Source: Nakamurella silvestris (GTDB lineage: Bacteria; Actinomycetota; Actinomycetes; Mycobacteriales; Nakamurellaceae). From it: a stretch of 64,000 nucleotides of DNA. A program made the position numbers and the translations under genes. Location of the stretch: NCBI GenBank assembly GCA_003576535.1, contig QXCQ01000209.1, positions 370 to 64,369 on the forward strand, written 5' to 3'. Below are positions 7,534 to 14,767 of this stretch, piece by piece (position 1 is the first letter of the stretch; the number at the start of each line of letters is the position of its first letter). The notes under the pieces are model-generated. The model was not told where the DNA came from and did not search any database. It worked only from the letters and a program-made list of their open reading frames with translations.

Positions 7534-8720
7534 CGCAGCACCGGGTAGACGGCAGCCTTCGCGGGATCGCTGTCCTGGTAGGGCGAGGTGCCCGTGACGT
7601 TGTCACCGCGGTTGGCGTTGGGCCGCGGCTGGCGCGGTTCGGCGTCACCGTACTTGGCCTTGACCAGCCCGGCGTGTGTCGGTGCCTCGGCAGCACCGGG
7701 CGAACGGCGGGCGGCCATCTCCTTGCGCAGCACCGGGACCACCTCCCCACCGAGCAGGTCGAGCTGGTTCAGCACCTCCTTGAGCGGCAGGCCGGAGTGG
7801 TCGACCAGCCAGAGCTGACGCTGGTAGTCGCCGAAGGTGTCCCGGAAGGTCATGGTCTTGTCGATCACCTGCTGCGGGCTGCCCACGCTCAACGGCGAGG
7901 CCTCGGCCCACCGCTCCAATGGAACACTGTGGTCGTACACCGGGCCCTTGTCGAAGTAGGGCCGGAAGGTCTTGAACGCATCCTGCGAGCGGTGCGCTAT
8001 GAACGCCTGACCACCGAGGCCGACGATCGCCTGCTCCGGTGTGCCGTGCCCGTAGTGGGCGAACCGCTGACGGTAGAGGTTCACCAACGGGGCGAAGTGC
8101 CCGTTGGGCGCGAACAGGTTGTTGGCGAAGAAACCGTTGCCGTAGAAGGCGGCCTGTTCGGCGATCTCGGGGGTGCGGATCGAGCCGTGCCAGACGAACG
8201 GCGGCACATCGTCCAGCGGACGCGGGGTGGAGGTGAACCCCTGGAGGGCGGAACGGAACTTGCCCTCCCAGTCGACGACGTCCTCGCGCCACAGCCGGTG
8301 CAACAGGTTGTAGTTCTCCAGGGCCAGCGGCAGTCCCTGGCGGATGTCCTGGCCGAACCAGGGATACACCGGGACAGTGTTGCCGCGGCCCAGGGTCAGG
8401 TCGAGCCGTCCCTTGGCCAGGTGCTGGGCCATCGCGTACTCCTCGGCGATCCGCACCGGGTCGTTCGTGGTGATCAGGGTGACCGAGGTGGAGAGGATGA
8501 TCCGCCGGGTCAGGGCGGCGATATGGGCGAGCAGGGTGGTCGGGCTGGAGGAGAAGAACGGCGGGTTGTGGTGCTCACCGATGGCGAACACGTCCAGCCC
8601 GACCTCCTCGGCCTTGACGGCGATCTGGACGGCCGCGTCGATACGCTCCGCCTCGCTCGGGGTACGGCCCGTCGTCGGGTCCTGGGTGATGTCGCTGACT
8701 GAGAAGATGCCGAACTGCAT
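7530..8720 (-). CDS. LLM class flavin-dependent oxidoreductase (CE1758-like)
   Basis: A luciferase-like monooxygenase of about 396 residues from the ATG at 8720 (MQFGIFSVSD), which has a GGAAAGG site 8 nt before it; an in-frame ATG 45 nt further upstream has none. Family motifs include 'GLDVFAIGEHHNP' and 'LTRRIILSTSVTL', with the TIM-barrel layout of bacterial-luciferase-like enzymes. These use reduced FMN and oxygen on an organic substrate, here unknown. The reductase that would feed it lies in the same operon behind a MarR gene. It is the first gene of the operon. Confidence 0.87.
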   Translation of the reverse strand: MQFGIFSVSDITQDPTTGRTPSEAERIDAAVQIAVKAEEVGLDVFAIGEHHNPPFFSSSPTTLLAHIAALTRRIILSTSVTLITTNDPVRIAEEYAMAQHLAKGRLDLTLGRGNTVPVYPWFGQDIRQGLPLALENYNLLHRLWREDVVDWEGKFRSALQGFTSTPRPLDDVPPFVWHGSIRTPEIAEQAAFYGNGFFANNLFAPNGHFAPLVNLYRQRFAHYGHGTPEQAIVGLGGQAFIAHRSQDAFKTFRPYFDKGPVYDHSVPLERWAEASPLSVGSPQQVIDKTMTFRDTFGDYQRQLWLVDHSGLPLKEVLNQLDLLGGEVVPVLRKEMAARRSPGAAEAPTHAGLVKAKYGDAEPRQPRPNANRGDNVTGTSPYQDSDPAKAAVYPVLR

Positions 8721-8870
8721 GGCTTCGACCTTTCCGGTGCCCGCGCGGGGCCCTGCTGCACTCACTGGCTCAGATGGTTCGGGATGGTGGTCCCACGCTG
8801 ATCAACCACGAGCCGGCCGAATACATTCCCAGTCATGCAATCGGACGCATTCCCCCAGCTCAAACCCCCT

Positions 8871-8940
8871 GTTCCCGCGCACGTTCTTGCTCCTCGCGCA
8901 CGTAACTTCGCGCGCGAGAACGAACACCGTGCGCGGGAAC
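8871..8940. repeat. Family A 70-bp palindromic element, copy 2
   Basis: The outer arms (8871-8882 / 8929-8940) are identical to copy 1. The inner hairpin is CTCGCGCACG / CGCGCGCGAG. The flanks AACCCCC and GGGGTT extend the stem. It begins 23 nt after the stop of the Doc toxin gene and is almost identical to copy 3. Confidence 0.87.
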
Positions 8941-8963
8941 GGGAGGGGTTCAGCGGTGTCGGC

Positions 8964-9326
8964 TCAGCGCCAGGACCGCAGGCGGGTGGCGACCTCGGCA
9001 TAGTCGATCCGGGCGGTGGCGACAGCGATCACCAGGTCGTAGGCTTCGTCGTCCGGCGCGTTCAGATCGATCTCGTTCAACCCGTAGAACACCACCACGG
9101 CGAGCCAGCCCAGGCGCTTGTTGCCGTCCACCAGCGAATGTTTGGACACCAGGGACTCGAGCAGAACCGCAGCCTTCGTATCAATCGACGGGTAGACGTC
9201 CTCACCGAACACCGAGGTGGTGGGCCGGTGTGCGGCCGAATCGAGTAGGCCGAGATCACGAACCGGCCCGACCCCCAGGTCGTTGATCAGATCCAACAGA
9301 TCTTCCAGGTTCAGGTAGACGATCAC
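8964..9326 (-). CDS. Doc-type toxin (Fic/Doc fold) of a toxin-antitoxin pair
   Basis: A 120-residue protein carrying the Fic/Doc signature HSLVDGNKRLGW at residues 63-74 (catalytic His63, Asp67, Asn69-Lys70-Arg71). The NKR form is that of Doc kinases, which in the P1 system phosphorylate elongation factor Tu, rather than AMPylating Fic enzymes. The length and an N-terminal 'VYLNLEDLLDLI' segment also fit Doc. The GTG start overlaps the antitoxin stop (GTGA), so synthesis is coupled to the antitoxin. A family A palindrome follows the stop. Confidence 0.88.
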   Translation of the reverse strand: MIVYLNLEDLLDLINDLGVGPVRDLGLLDSAAHRPTTSVFGEDVYPSIDTKAAVLLESLVSKHSLVDGNKRLGWLAVVVFYGLNEIDLNAPDDEAYDLVIAVATARIDYAEVATRLRSWR

Positions 9327-9526
9327 TGACCGAGACGGTCGAGCACGTCGGCGTAACGCTTCCGAGCCGAGGCCGACAGCTCCTGGACCCGTGAACGATG
9401 ACCGCGCCGCGTCGCCGCCTCCATGATGGCTCGCACTGTGGCTTCCTGTTTACTGACGCCGTCAGCTGCCGCCAGACCTGCCAACGCGCGCTCCTGGTCC
9501 TCCGTCAAACGCAAGGTCATTGCCAT
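9323..9526 (-). CDS. Ribbon-helix-helix antitoxin partner of Doc
   Basis: A 67-residue protein. The start 'MTLRLTEDQERALAGLAAAD' is a ribbon-helix-helix (Arc/CopG-like) strand and first helix, and 'VSKQEATVRAIMEA' is the second helix. The C-terminal half ('SRVQELSASARKRYADVLDR') would wrap the toxin. It overlaps the toxin gene by 4 nt. Two ATGs (9526 and 9520) are possible starts. The promoter boxes sit so close that the mRNA is probably leaderless from the first. It likely represses its own promoter through the TGATACC repeats. Confidence 0.85.
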   Translation of the reverse strand: MAMTLRLTEDQERALAGLAAADGVSKQEATVRAIMEAATRRGHRSRVQELSASARKRYADVLDRLGQ

Positions 9527-9533
9527 GGGCCCG

Positions 9534-9561
9534 ATGATACCGCGGTGATACCATCTTGCAA
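9534..9561 (-). promoter_or_regulatory. Promoter/operator of the Doc toxin-antitoxin operon
   Basis: On the minus strand: -35 TTGCAA (9561-9556), 16-bp spacer, -10 TATCAT (9539-9534), then 7 nt to the ATG at 9526, giving a leaderless transcript. The heptamer TGATACC occurs twice on the plus strand (9535-9541 and 9546-9552), 11 bp apart, covering the -10 box and spacer. One-helical-turn spacing is a typical ribbon-helix-helix operator arrangement. Confidence 0.55.
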
Positions 9562-9590
9562 CAACAGTGCCCCACCTGCGAGAACCGCCT

Positions 9591-9660
9591 GTTCCCGCGC
9601 ACGGTGTTGCTCCTCGCGCACGTAACTTCGCGCGCGAGAACGAACACCGTGCGCGGGAAC
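9591..9660. repeat. Family A 70-bp palindromic element, copy 3
   Basis: The arms are 9591-9602 / 9649-9660, nearly identical over the whole 70 bp to copy 2, which lies 720 bp away. It starts 9 nt past the stop of the AlkZ-type gene. The two copies bracket the toxin-antitoxin operon. Confidence 0.87.
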
Positions 9661-9669
9661 GGCGGGGGG

Positions 9670-10902
9670 TTAGAGTTCACCGGCCAGCGCCGGGGCGAAA
9701 TCCCCCCGCCCGACGATGACGACCTCGTCCAGGCCCAACCACCGGGCCATCCGCTTCAACTCCCCCACCGCCCGCTCGGCCACATCGACCGGCACCACCC
9801 CCGGTTCCAGCCACGCCGACTGCACCAGGAGCTGCCCGGCCGCCCGGTCGGCCTTCAGGTCGAGCCGGCCCACCAGGACGTCGTCGACCAGCAGCGGGAA
9901 CACGTAGTACCCGAAGATCCGCTTCTCGGCCGGGGTGTAGATCTCGATCCGGTAGTGGAAGTCGAACAACCGCTCGGTCCGCTGCCGGAACCACACCAGC
10001 GGGTCGAACGGGCACAACAACGCCGCCCCGCTCGTCCGCCGGGGAAGGCGCGCCGCCGTGTGCAGGTAGGTGGTGTCCCGCCAACCAGGAACCGTCACCG
10101 GCTCCACCACACCCGCCTCCGTCAGCTCGAGCAGGGCCGCCTTGGTCTCGGCGACCGGCAGCCGGAAGTAGTCCGCCAGATCGGCCGGGGTGCCGATGCC
10201 GTGGGCGGCCGCCGAGATCTCGACCAGCCCGCGCTTGGCGTCCACCGTCGACGGTGTCGGCGTCGCCAGGACGGACGGGGGCAGCACCCGCTCGGTCAGG
10301 TCGTAGCACCGGGCGAATCCGCGTCGGTGGGCCGTGGAGATGACACCGGTGGCGAACAGGAACTCGCAGGCCACCTTGGTGTTGGACCACCCCCACCAGC
10401 CGCCCTCCCCCCGGCCGGCCTCCAGCATGCGCTCGACCTCACCGGCCGAGATCGGGCCGGAGTCGGAGATGACGGCCAGCACCTGCTCCACAAAACCGGG
10501 GTGTTTGTCCAGGAGACCCCGTGCGCTGCGCCATTTCCCGTCCTCGAGCTCCTTGCGCCGCCACCGCATCATCGGTTCGGTCCGCACCGGGATCAACGAG
10601 GCCTCATGCGCCCAGGTCTCGACCAGTCGACGTTTCGCCGGGCGGGAGGACCATGCCGCCTCGTCGAGCAGTCCGGTGGGATACACCCCGAGCCGGGAGA
10701 ACAACGGCAGGTAGTGGGCGCGGGCCAGCACGTTCACCGAGTCGATCTGCAGCAGGCCGAGCCGGTCCACCTGCCGTTGCAGGTGGCCGAGGTTGAGGGC
10801 GGCGTCGTCAGCGGTGGGGGCGGCAAGGCCCTGGGCGGCGACGGCGATCCGCCGCGCCTGGGCGGGACTGACGGAACGCAGAGCTGTCTTCACCCTCGAC
10901 AT
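9670..10902 (-). CDS. AlkZ/YcaQ-family winged-helix DNA glycosylase (HTH_42)
   Basis: About 410 residues from the ATG at 10902 (MSRVKTALRS); an in-frame ATG at 10938 is an alternative, and neither has a strong ribosome site. The family resembles AlkZ/YcaQ, with 'ARRIAVAAQGL' at the start and Gln52-Ile53-Asp54 in 'GLLQIDSVNVLARAHYLPL'. This QxD motif is the type found in YcaQ, a glycosylase that unhooks interstrand crosslinks, whereas the QxQ form removes azinomycin adducts. Three winged-helix repeats are expected. Assignment is from family knowledge. A role in resistance to a DNA-damaging metabolite is possible, but no biosynthetic genes are near. Confidence 0.82.
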   Translation of the reverse strand: MSRVKTALRSVSPAQARRIAVAAQGLAAPTADDAALNLGHLQRQVDRLGLLQIDSVNVLARAHYLPLFSRLGVYPTGLLDEAAWSSRPAKRRLVETWAHEASLIPVRTEPMMRWRRKELEDGKWRSARGLLDKHPGFVEQVLAVISDSGPISAGEVERMLEAGRGEGGWWGWSNTKVACEFLFATGVISTAHRRGFARCYDLTERVLPPSVLATPTPSTVDAKRGLVEISAAAHGIGTPADLADYFRLPVAETKAALLELTEAGVVEPVTVPGWRDTTYLHTAARLPRRTSGAALLCPFDPLVWFRQRTERLFDFHYRIEIYTPAEKRIFGYYVFPLLVDDVLVGRLDLKADRAAGQLLVQSAWLEPGVVPVDVAERAVGELKRMARWLGLDEVVIVGRGDFAPALAGEL

Positions 10903-11034
10903 GTTGCCAGTGGGGTCCGACAGACCACGATCGGGCATGATCGGTGACCACAGGCACCATCAACACCAGGCGCGACCGGCACCTGCTGCTTCGGCAGCGA
11001 CCGGGATCGGCCAGAACCAGCGAGGAGTCCACCC

Positions 11035-11547
11035 ATGGGCGAAGCCAGCGTGCGGCGGGCCGCCGCGGCGGACTCCGTCGCCATCGCCGAGATCCAGCTC
11101 CAGGTGTGGGCGGCCGGCTTCGCCGAGGTCCTGCCCGCCGAACTGCTCCAGGCCGATCCGGCGGAACTGGCCCAGAACTGGTCGGCCATGATCAGTCTCG
11201 GACACGAGCAGGTGCTGCTGGCTGCGGAGAACGAGCACATCGTCGGCTTCGTCCATGCGGGCGGCCGCGACGGGGCGATCCACATCCTCTACGTGCGGCC
11301 CGCCTGGGCCAGGCGGGGGCACGGTGGCCGGTTGTTCGCCGCCGCCGGCGCCCAGCTCGCGGCCGCGGGGGCCGAGGAGGGCCACTGGTGGGTGCCGGAG
11401 ACCGATGTCGCGACCACGAACTTCGTCCGGTCCGTCGGCTGGCACAGCCACGGCGAGGCCAGGGTGCTGGACACCGGGGCTGCGCACCTGCGTGAGGTGC
11501 ACTGGGCCGGGGAGCTCACACAGCTGCTCGGCCCGGTCCACGGCTGA
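11035..11547 (+). CDS. GNAT family N-acetyltransferase
   Basis: A 170-residue single-domain acetyltransferase. 'EVSVRRAAAADSVAIAEI'-like strand 1 is followed by the acetyl-CoA site around 'ILYVRPAWARRGHGGRLFAA' (R/Q-x-x-G-x-G/A motif, about residues 84-103). The ATG has a GAGGAG site. The substrate cannot be predicted. It is transcribed divergently from the glycosylase and converges on a small hypothetical gene across a family A palindrome. Confidence 0.85.
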   Translation: MGEASVRRAAAADSVAIAEIQLQVWAAGFAEVLPAELLQADPAELAQNWSAMISLGHEQVLLAAENEHIVGFVHAGGRDGAIHILYVRPAWARRGHGGRLFAAAGAQLAAAGAEEGHWWVPETDVATTNFVRSVGWHSHGEARVLDTGAAHLREVHWAGELTQLLGPVHG

Positions 11548-11558
11548 CAAACCCCCCT

Positions 11559-11628
11559 GTTCCCGCGCACCGTTCCGGGGTTCGCGCACCCTGCAGGGTG
11601 CGCCGATCCCGGAACGGTGCGCGAGAAC
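11559..11628. repeat. Family A 70-bp palindromic element, copy 4 (variant inner hairpin)
   Basis: The outer stem is about 21 bp (starting GTTCCCGCGCAC at 11559, ending at 11628). The inner stem is the 20-bp palindrome GCGCACCCTGCAGGGTGCGC. It lies between convergent stops at 11547 and 11644, where a bidirectional terminator would be. With copy 5 it forms a subfamily. Confidence 0.87.
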
Positions 11629-11643
11629 GAAGGATGCCGGGGA

Positions 11644-11985
11644 TCACTCAGGATCAGGCAGCCACGCGACGAAGGCCGAACGATGCCCCGGCTCGTCATC
11701 GACTGTCGGATCCTGCCCGCGCAGACGGTGCGAGGTCGCGGCAGCGCCCCGTCCGAACACGATGAACAGCTCGTGGGTACGTCCGCGGGCGTTGTCCCCG
11801 ATCCATTGCTCGACCTCGTCGAAGGTGGTGTCCTCCAGCAGATGTTCCTCGCAGCGGTACCCGACCTGGCTCGGCGGTGTCCCCGGCGGCCCCTCCCCCT
11901 GTTCCCAGAAGAACACGACGTAGCTGATGTCGTTTTCGGGCGGGGCCAGGGCGCGAGGATCGAACGTGGACTGACGCATGTTCAA
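11644..11985 (-). CDS. Hypothetical protein
   Basis: A 113-residue acidic protein with no family I recognise; Trp/Phe-rich segments 'ISYVVFFWEQGEG' and 'ELFIVFGRG' suggest a small beta-rich fold. Starts at 11985 and 11979 (MNM) are both possible. It is bracketed by family A copies 4 and 5. Composition and codon use resemble neighbouring real genes (GC-rich third positions), supporting it as coding. Confidence 0.6.
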   Translation of the reverse strand: MNMRQSTFDPRALAPPENDISYVVFFWEQGEGPPGTPPSQVGYRCEEHLLEDTTFDEVEQWIGDNARGRTHELFIVFGRGAAATSHRLRGQDPTVDDEPGHRSAFVAWLPDPE

Positions 11986-12001
11986 GGTTGCCCCCAGACT
12001 T

Positions 12002-12071
12002 GTTGCCGCGCACCGTTTCGGGGTTCGCGCACACTGCAGGGTGCGCCGATCCCGGAACGGTGCGCGGGAAC
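12002..12071. repeat. Family A 70-bp palindromic element, copy 5 (variant inner hairpin)
   Basis: The arms are 12002-12013 (GTTGCCGCGCAC) and 12060-12071. The inner stem is GCGCACACTGCAGGGTGCGC, one base off copy 4. It begins 5 nt past the stop of the pnp-pepR-dapB cluster's last gene, consistent with operon termination. Confidence 0.85.
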
Positions 12072-12076
12072 GATCA

Positions 12077-12517
12077 TCAGGCGCGGTGCAGCTCGATCGC
12101 CCGACGCATCGACTCCCGGGCGCGTTTGCGGTCCCCGGCCATCTCGTAGGCGTCGGCCAACCGGAACCAGTTCCGCCAGTCGGTCGGCGCGGCCTCGGTC
12201 TCGGCCTTCACGATGTCGAAATGGCCGATCGCAGCGGACTTGTCGATCCGGCCCGAGGGCAGCTTGGGCAGGTCCTCGTTGGACGGCAGACCACCCTCGG
12301 CCTCCAGCTCGCGCCCCAGTTCCTGGGTCTGCCAGCCGAAACGCAGCTCGAAACTGATCAGGATGGCACCGATGATCGGGAGCAACAGCACCCCGACACC
12401 CAGGCCGATCCCGGCGACCGTTCCGCTCTGCATCAACAGGACGCCCTGCCGTCCTATCAGGACGAAGTACAGGACGAGAACGGCCGCCAGGATGACGACG
12501 ACGGTGCGAGCTTTCAC
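12077..12517 (-). CDS. Membrane protein with C-terminal TPR-like helices (Rv2772c-like)
   Basis: 146 residues from a GTG at 12517 that overlaps the dapB stop (GTGA). There are two membrane segments ('VVVILAAVLVLYFVLI' and 'VAGIGLGVGVLLLPIIGAIL'). The C-terminal stretch 'DWRNWFRLADAYEMAGDRKR' resembles a tetratricopeptide unit. A membrane protein in this place after dapB is also present in Mycobacterium tuberculosis (Rv2772c). The function is unknown; coupling to dapB suggests co-expression. Confidence 0.82.
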   Translation of the reverse strand: MKARTVVVILAAVLVLYFVLIGRQGVLLMQSGTVAGIGLGVGVLLLPIIGAILISFELRFGWQTQELGRELEAEGGLPSNEDLPKLPSGRIDKSAAIGHFDIVKAETEAAPTDWRNWFRLADAYEMAGDRKRARESMRRAIELHRA

Positions 12518-13296
12518 GCCTGCGGCTGGTCGAGACCGAGCAGCTGTTCCAGGCCGAAGGACAGGCCCGGGCGGCTGGAGATCGCGCGGATGGCCATCAG
12601 CACCCCCGGCATGAAGGAGGAGCGGTGCAGCGAGTCGTGCCGGATCGTCAGGGTCTCCCCGGAGGATCCGAAGATCACCTCCTGGTGCGCGACCAGTCCG
12701 GGCAGCCGCACCGAGTGCACATGCACCCCGTCGACGACCGCGCCACGGGCACCGTCCACCGCCTGGGTGGTCGCGTCCGGCACATCGCCCAGGCCGGCCG
12801 AGGCACGGGCCGCGCCGATCTCCCGGGCGGTGGCATTGGCGGTCCCGGAGGGTGCGTCGATCTTCCCGGCATGGTGCAGCTCGATGATCTCGACCGACTC
12901 GAAGAACCGGGCCGCCTCGCGGGCGATCCGCCCGGACAGCACCGCACCGATGGCGAAGTTCGGCACGATCATCACGCCGACCTCGGGCTTGTGCTCGAGC
13001 CAGCCGCGAATGGTGTCCAACCGGTCCGGGCCGATGCCCGAGGTGCCCACCACGATGTGGATCCCCTGGTCGACGCAGAACCGGATGCTGTCCATCACGA
13101 CATCGGGATGGGTGAAGTCGACAACCACCTGGGAGCCGGCGTCGGCCAGCGAGAACATCCACTCGCCGCCGTCGACGGTGGCGACGAGGTCGAGGTCCTC
13201 CGCGCCGTCGACCGCCCGGCACACCTCCGACCCCATGCGCCCGCTCGCGCCGACAACGCCGACCCGCAGTACGGATTCAAGTACCTCTTCGGTCAT
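12514..13296 (-). CDS. dapB: 4-hydroxy-tetrahydrodipicolinate reductase
   Basis: A 260-residue enzyme of the diaminopimelate/lysine pathway. It reduces the dihydrodipicolinate-type intermediate with NAD(P)H in the cytoplasm. The nucleotide-binding loop GASGRMG is at residues 16-22. The family signature around 'ELHHAGKIDAPSGTA' carries the catalytic His-His and Lys and the substrate-binding SGT. The length is normal. It supplies meso-diaminopimelate for peptidoglycan. It lies downstream of pnp and pepR on the same strand and is coupled to the membrane gene after it. Confidence 0.96.
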   Translation of the reverse strand: MTEEVLESVLRVGVVGASGRMGSEVCRAVDGAEDLDLVATVDGGEWMFSLADAGSQVVVDFTHPDVVMDSIRFCVDQGIHIVVGTSGIGPDRLDTIRGWLEHKPEVGVMIVPNFAIGAVLSGRIAREAARFFESVEIIELHHAGKIDAPSGTANATAREIGAARASAGLGDVPDATTQAVDGARGAVVDGVHVHSVRLPGLVAHQEVIFGSSGETLTIRHDSLHRSSFMPGVLMAIRAISSRPGLSFGLEQLLGLDQPQA

Positions 13297-13310
13297 GGCC
13301 GCTCTGCCCC

Positions 13311-13365
13311 GTTCTGTGCTGTGTGGTCCCGGACCGTCCGTCAGGTCCGGTTCCGTGCTGTGTGG
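13311..13365. repeat. Direct 16-bp repeat flanking a hairpin between pepR and dapB
   Basis: GTTCTGTGCTGTGTGG (13311-13326) recurs with one change at 13350-13365, 39 bp apart. Between them lies a stem CCGGACC (13329-13335) / GGTCCGG (13344-13350) with an 8-nt loop. There is no T-run, so it may be an attenuator, a processing site or a decayed palindromic element. Confidence 0.5.
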
Positions 13366-13387
13366 ATGAGCCTATGTGTCCTGCCGG

Positions 13388-14719
13388 TTATCGCAGAATC
13401 CGGCGAAGTTCCTTCGGCAGGTCACGTTCCCGGCGGTACGGACCGACCACCGCGGCCGACCAGCTGTCGACCAGCACCCGGTCGGCGACGGCGATCACCT
13501 CGTCGGCGGTGACGGCGCGGATGGCGTCGACCTCGGCCTCGATGGAGGTGTACTCGTTGCGTACCAACAGGTTCTTGCCGATGCGGCTCATCCGGGATTC
13601 GTTGTCCTCCAGGCCCAGGACCATCGAACCGACCAGCTGGCCCTTGGCCCTGGCGAGTTCCTCGGCCGTCAGTCCGGTGCGGGCGGCGGCCAGTTCCGAG
13701 CCGATGACCTCGGCGACCTCACCGAGGTTCTCCGGCTGGCAGGCCGCGTACACCGAGAAGGAGCCGATGCCGGCGTAGGTGGAGGTGGCGGAGTAGCAGG
13801 TGTAGGCGAGCCCACGTTCCTCGCGGACCGCGCGGAACAGGCGTGAGCTCATCCCCCCACCGAGGGCGGAGTTCAGCACGGCCAGCGCGTACCGCTGCGG
13901 GTGACGGCGCGGCAGGGCCAACGACCCCAGGCACAGATGCGCCTGTTCGATATCGCGCTCGGCGACGGCGACGTGCAGGCCCGAACCCTTCCGGATCCCG
14001 GAATCGGGGCGGAACGGGGCAGGGCGGACCGTGGCGTCCAGGTGGGGGGCGACCACCGATTTCACCCAGGCGACGGCCTGGGCGTGGTCGACCGCTCCGG
14101 CCACCGAGACGACCATCTTGTCCGGGGAGTACCGACGCTTGTAGTAGCCGTTGATCTGGGTCCGGGACATCTCTTCGATGGTCTCGACCGTGCCGATGAC
14201 GGGTTCGGCGACCGGATGGCCGGCGAACACGGCAGAGGCGAACAGGTCGTTGAGGGCGTCTTCCGGGTCGTCGTCGCGCATGGCGATCTCTTCCAGGATG
14301 ACCTGGCGTTCGGTGTCGACGTCGGCGGCGGCGATCTTCGCCTCCAGGACGACATCGCAGACCAGCCGCACCGCCATCTCCACCTCGTCGGCGAGGACAT
14401 GGGCGTAGTAGCAGGTGTACTCGTGGGAGGTGAAGGCGTTCAGCTCACCGCCGACCGCGTCGATCGAGGCGGCGATCTCCTGGCCGGTCCGGGTGCGGGT
14501 GCCCTTGAACAGCAGGTGTTCGAGAAAATGTGAGGCCCCCGCCAGGCGGGGGGTCTCGTCGATGGAACCGATCCCCACCCACACCCCCACGGCCGCGCTG
14601 CGGGCACCGGGCACGTTCTCCGTGATGACCCGAAGACCTCCGGGAAGTTCGGACAACGTGACGACGGTGCCGTCATCAGTACGTTCTACTACCCGGGTTC
14701 TCCGGGCGCGCGTGACCAT
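13388..14719 (-). CDS. pepR: M16 family zinc metallopeptidase (PepR / processing-protease type)
   Basis: A 443-residue M16 peptidase. The inverted zinc motif HFLEH is near residue 64, followed about 70 residues later by the third ligand region 'TERQVILEEIAMRDDDPED'. 'GIGSIDETPRLAGASHFLEH' is typical of the insulinase/mitochondrial-processing-peptidase fold. The gene directly follows pnp, as in mycobacteria (Rv2783c-Rv2782c). The substrate is unknown. The ATG at 14719 lacks a clear ribosome site; it lies 48 nt past the pnp stop. Confidence 0.93.
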   Translation of the reverse strand: MVTRARRTRVVERTDDGTVVTLSELPGGLRVITENVPGARSAAVGVWVGIGSIDETPRLAGASHFLEHLLFKGTRTRTGQEIAASIDAVGGELNAFTSHEYTCYYAHVLADEVEMAVRLVCDVVLEAKIAAADVDTERQVILEEIAMRDDDPEDALNDLFASAVFAGHPVAEPVIGTVETIEEMSRTQINGYYKRRYSPDKMVVSVAGAVDHAQAVAWVKSVVAPHLDATVRPAPFRPDSGIRKGSGLHVAVAERDIEQAHLCLGSLALPRRHPQRYALAVLNSALGGGMSSRLFRAVREERGLAYTCYSATSTYAGIGSFSVYAACQPENLGEVAEVIGSELAAARTGLTAEELARAKGQLVGSMVLGLEDNESRMSRIGKNLLVRNEYTSIEAEVDAIRAVTADEVIAVADRVLVDSWSAAVVGPYRRERDLPKELRRILR

Positions 14720-14767
14720 GGGGGTGTGGGTGGGTTACTCGACCGTTATTCCTTCAGACCTCGGCGA

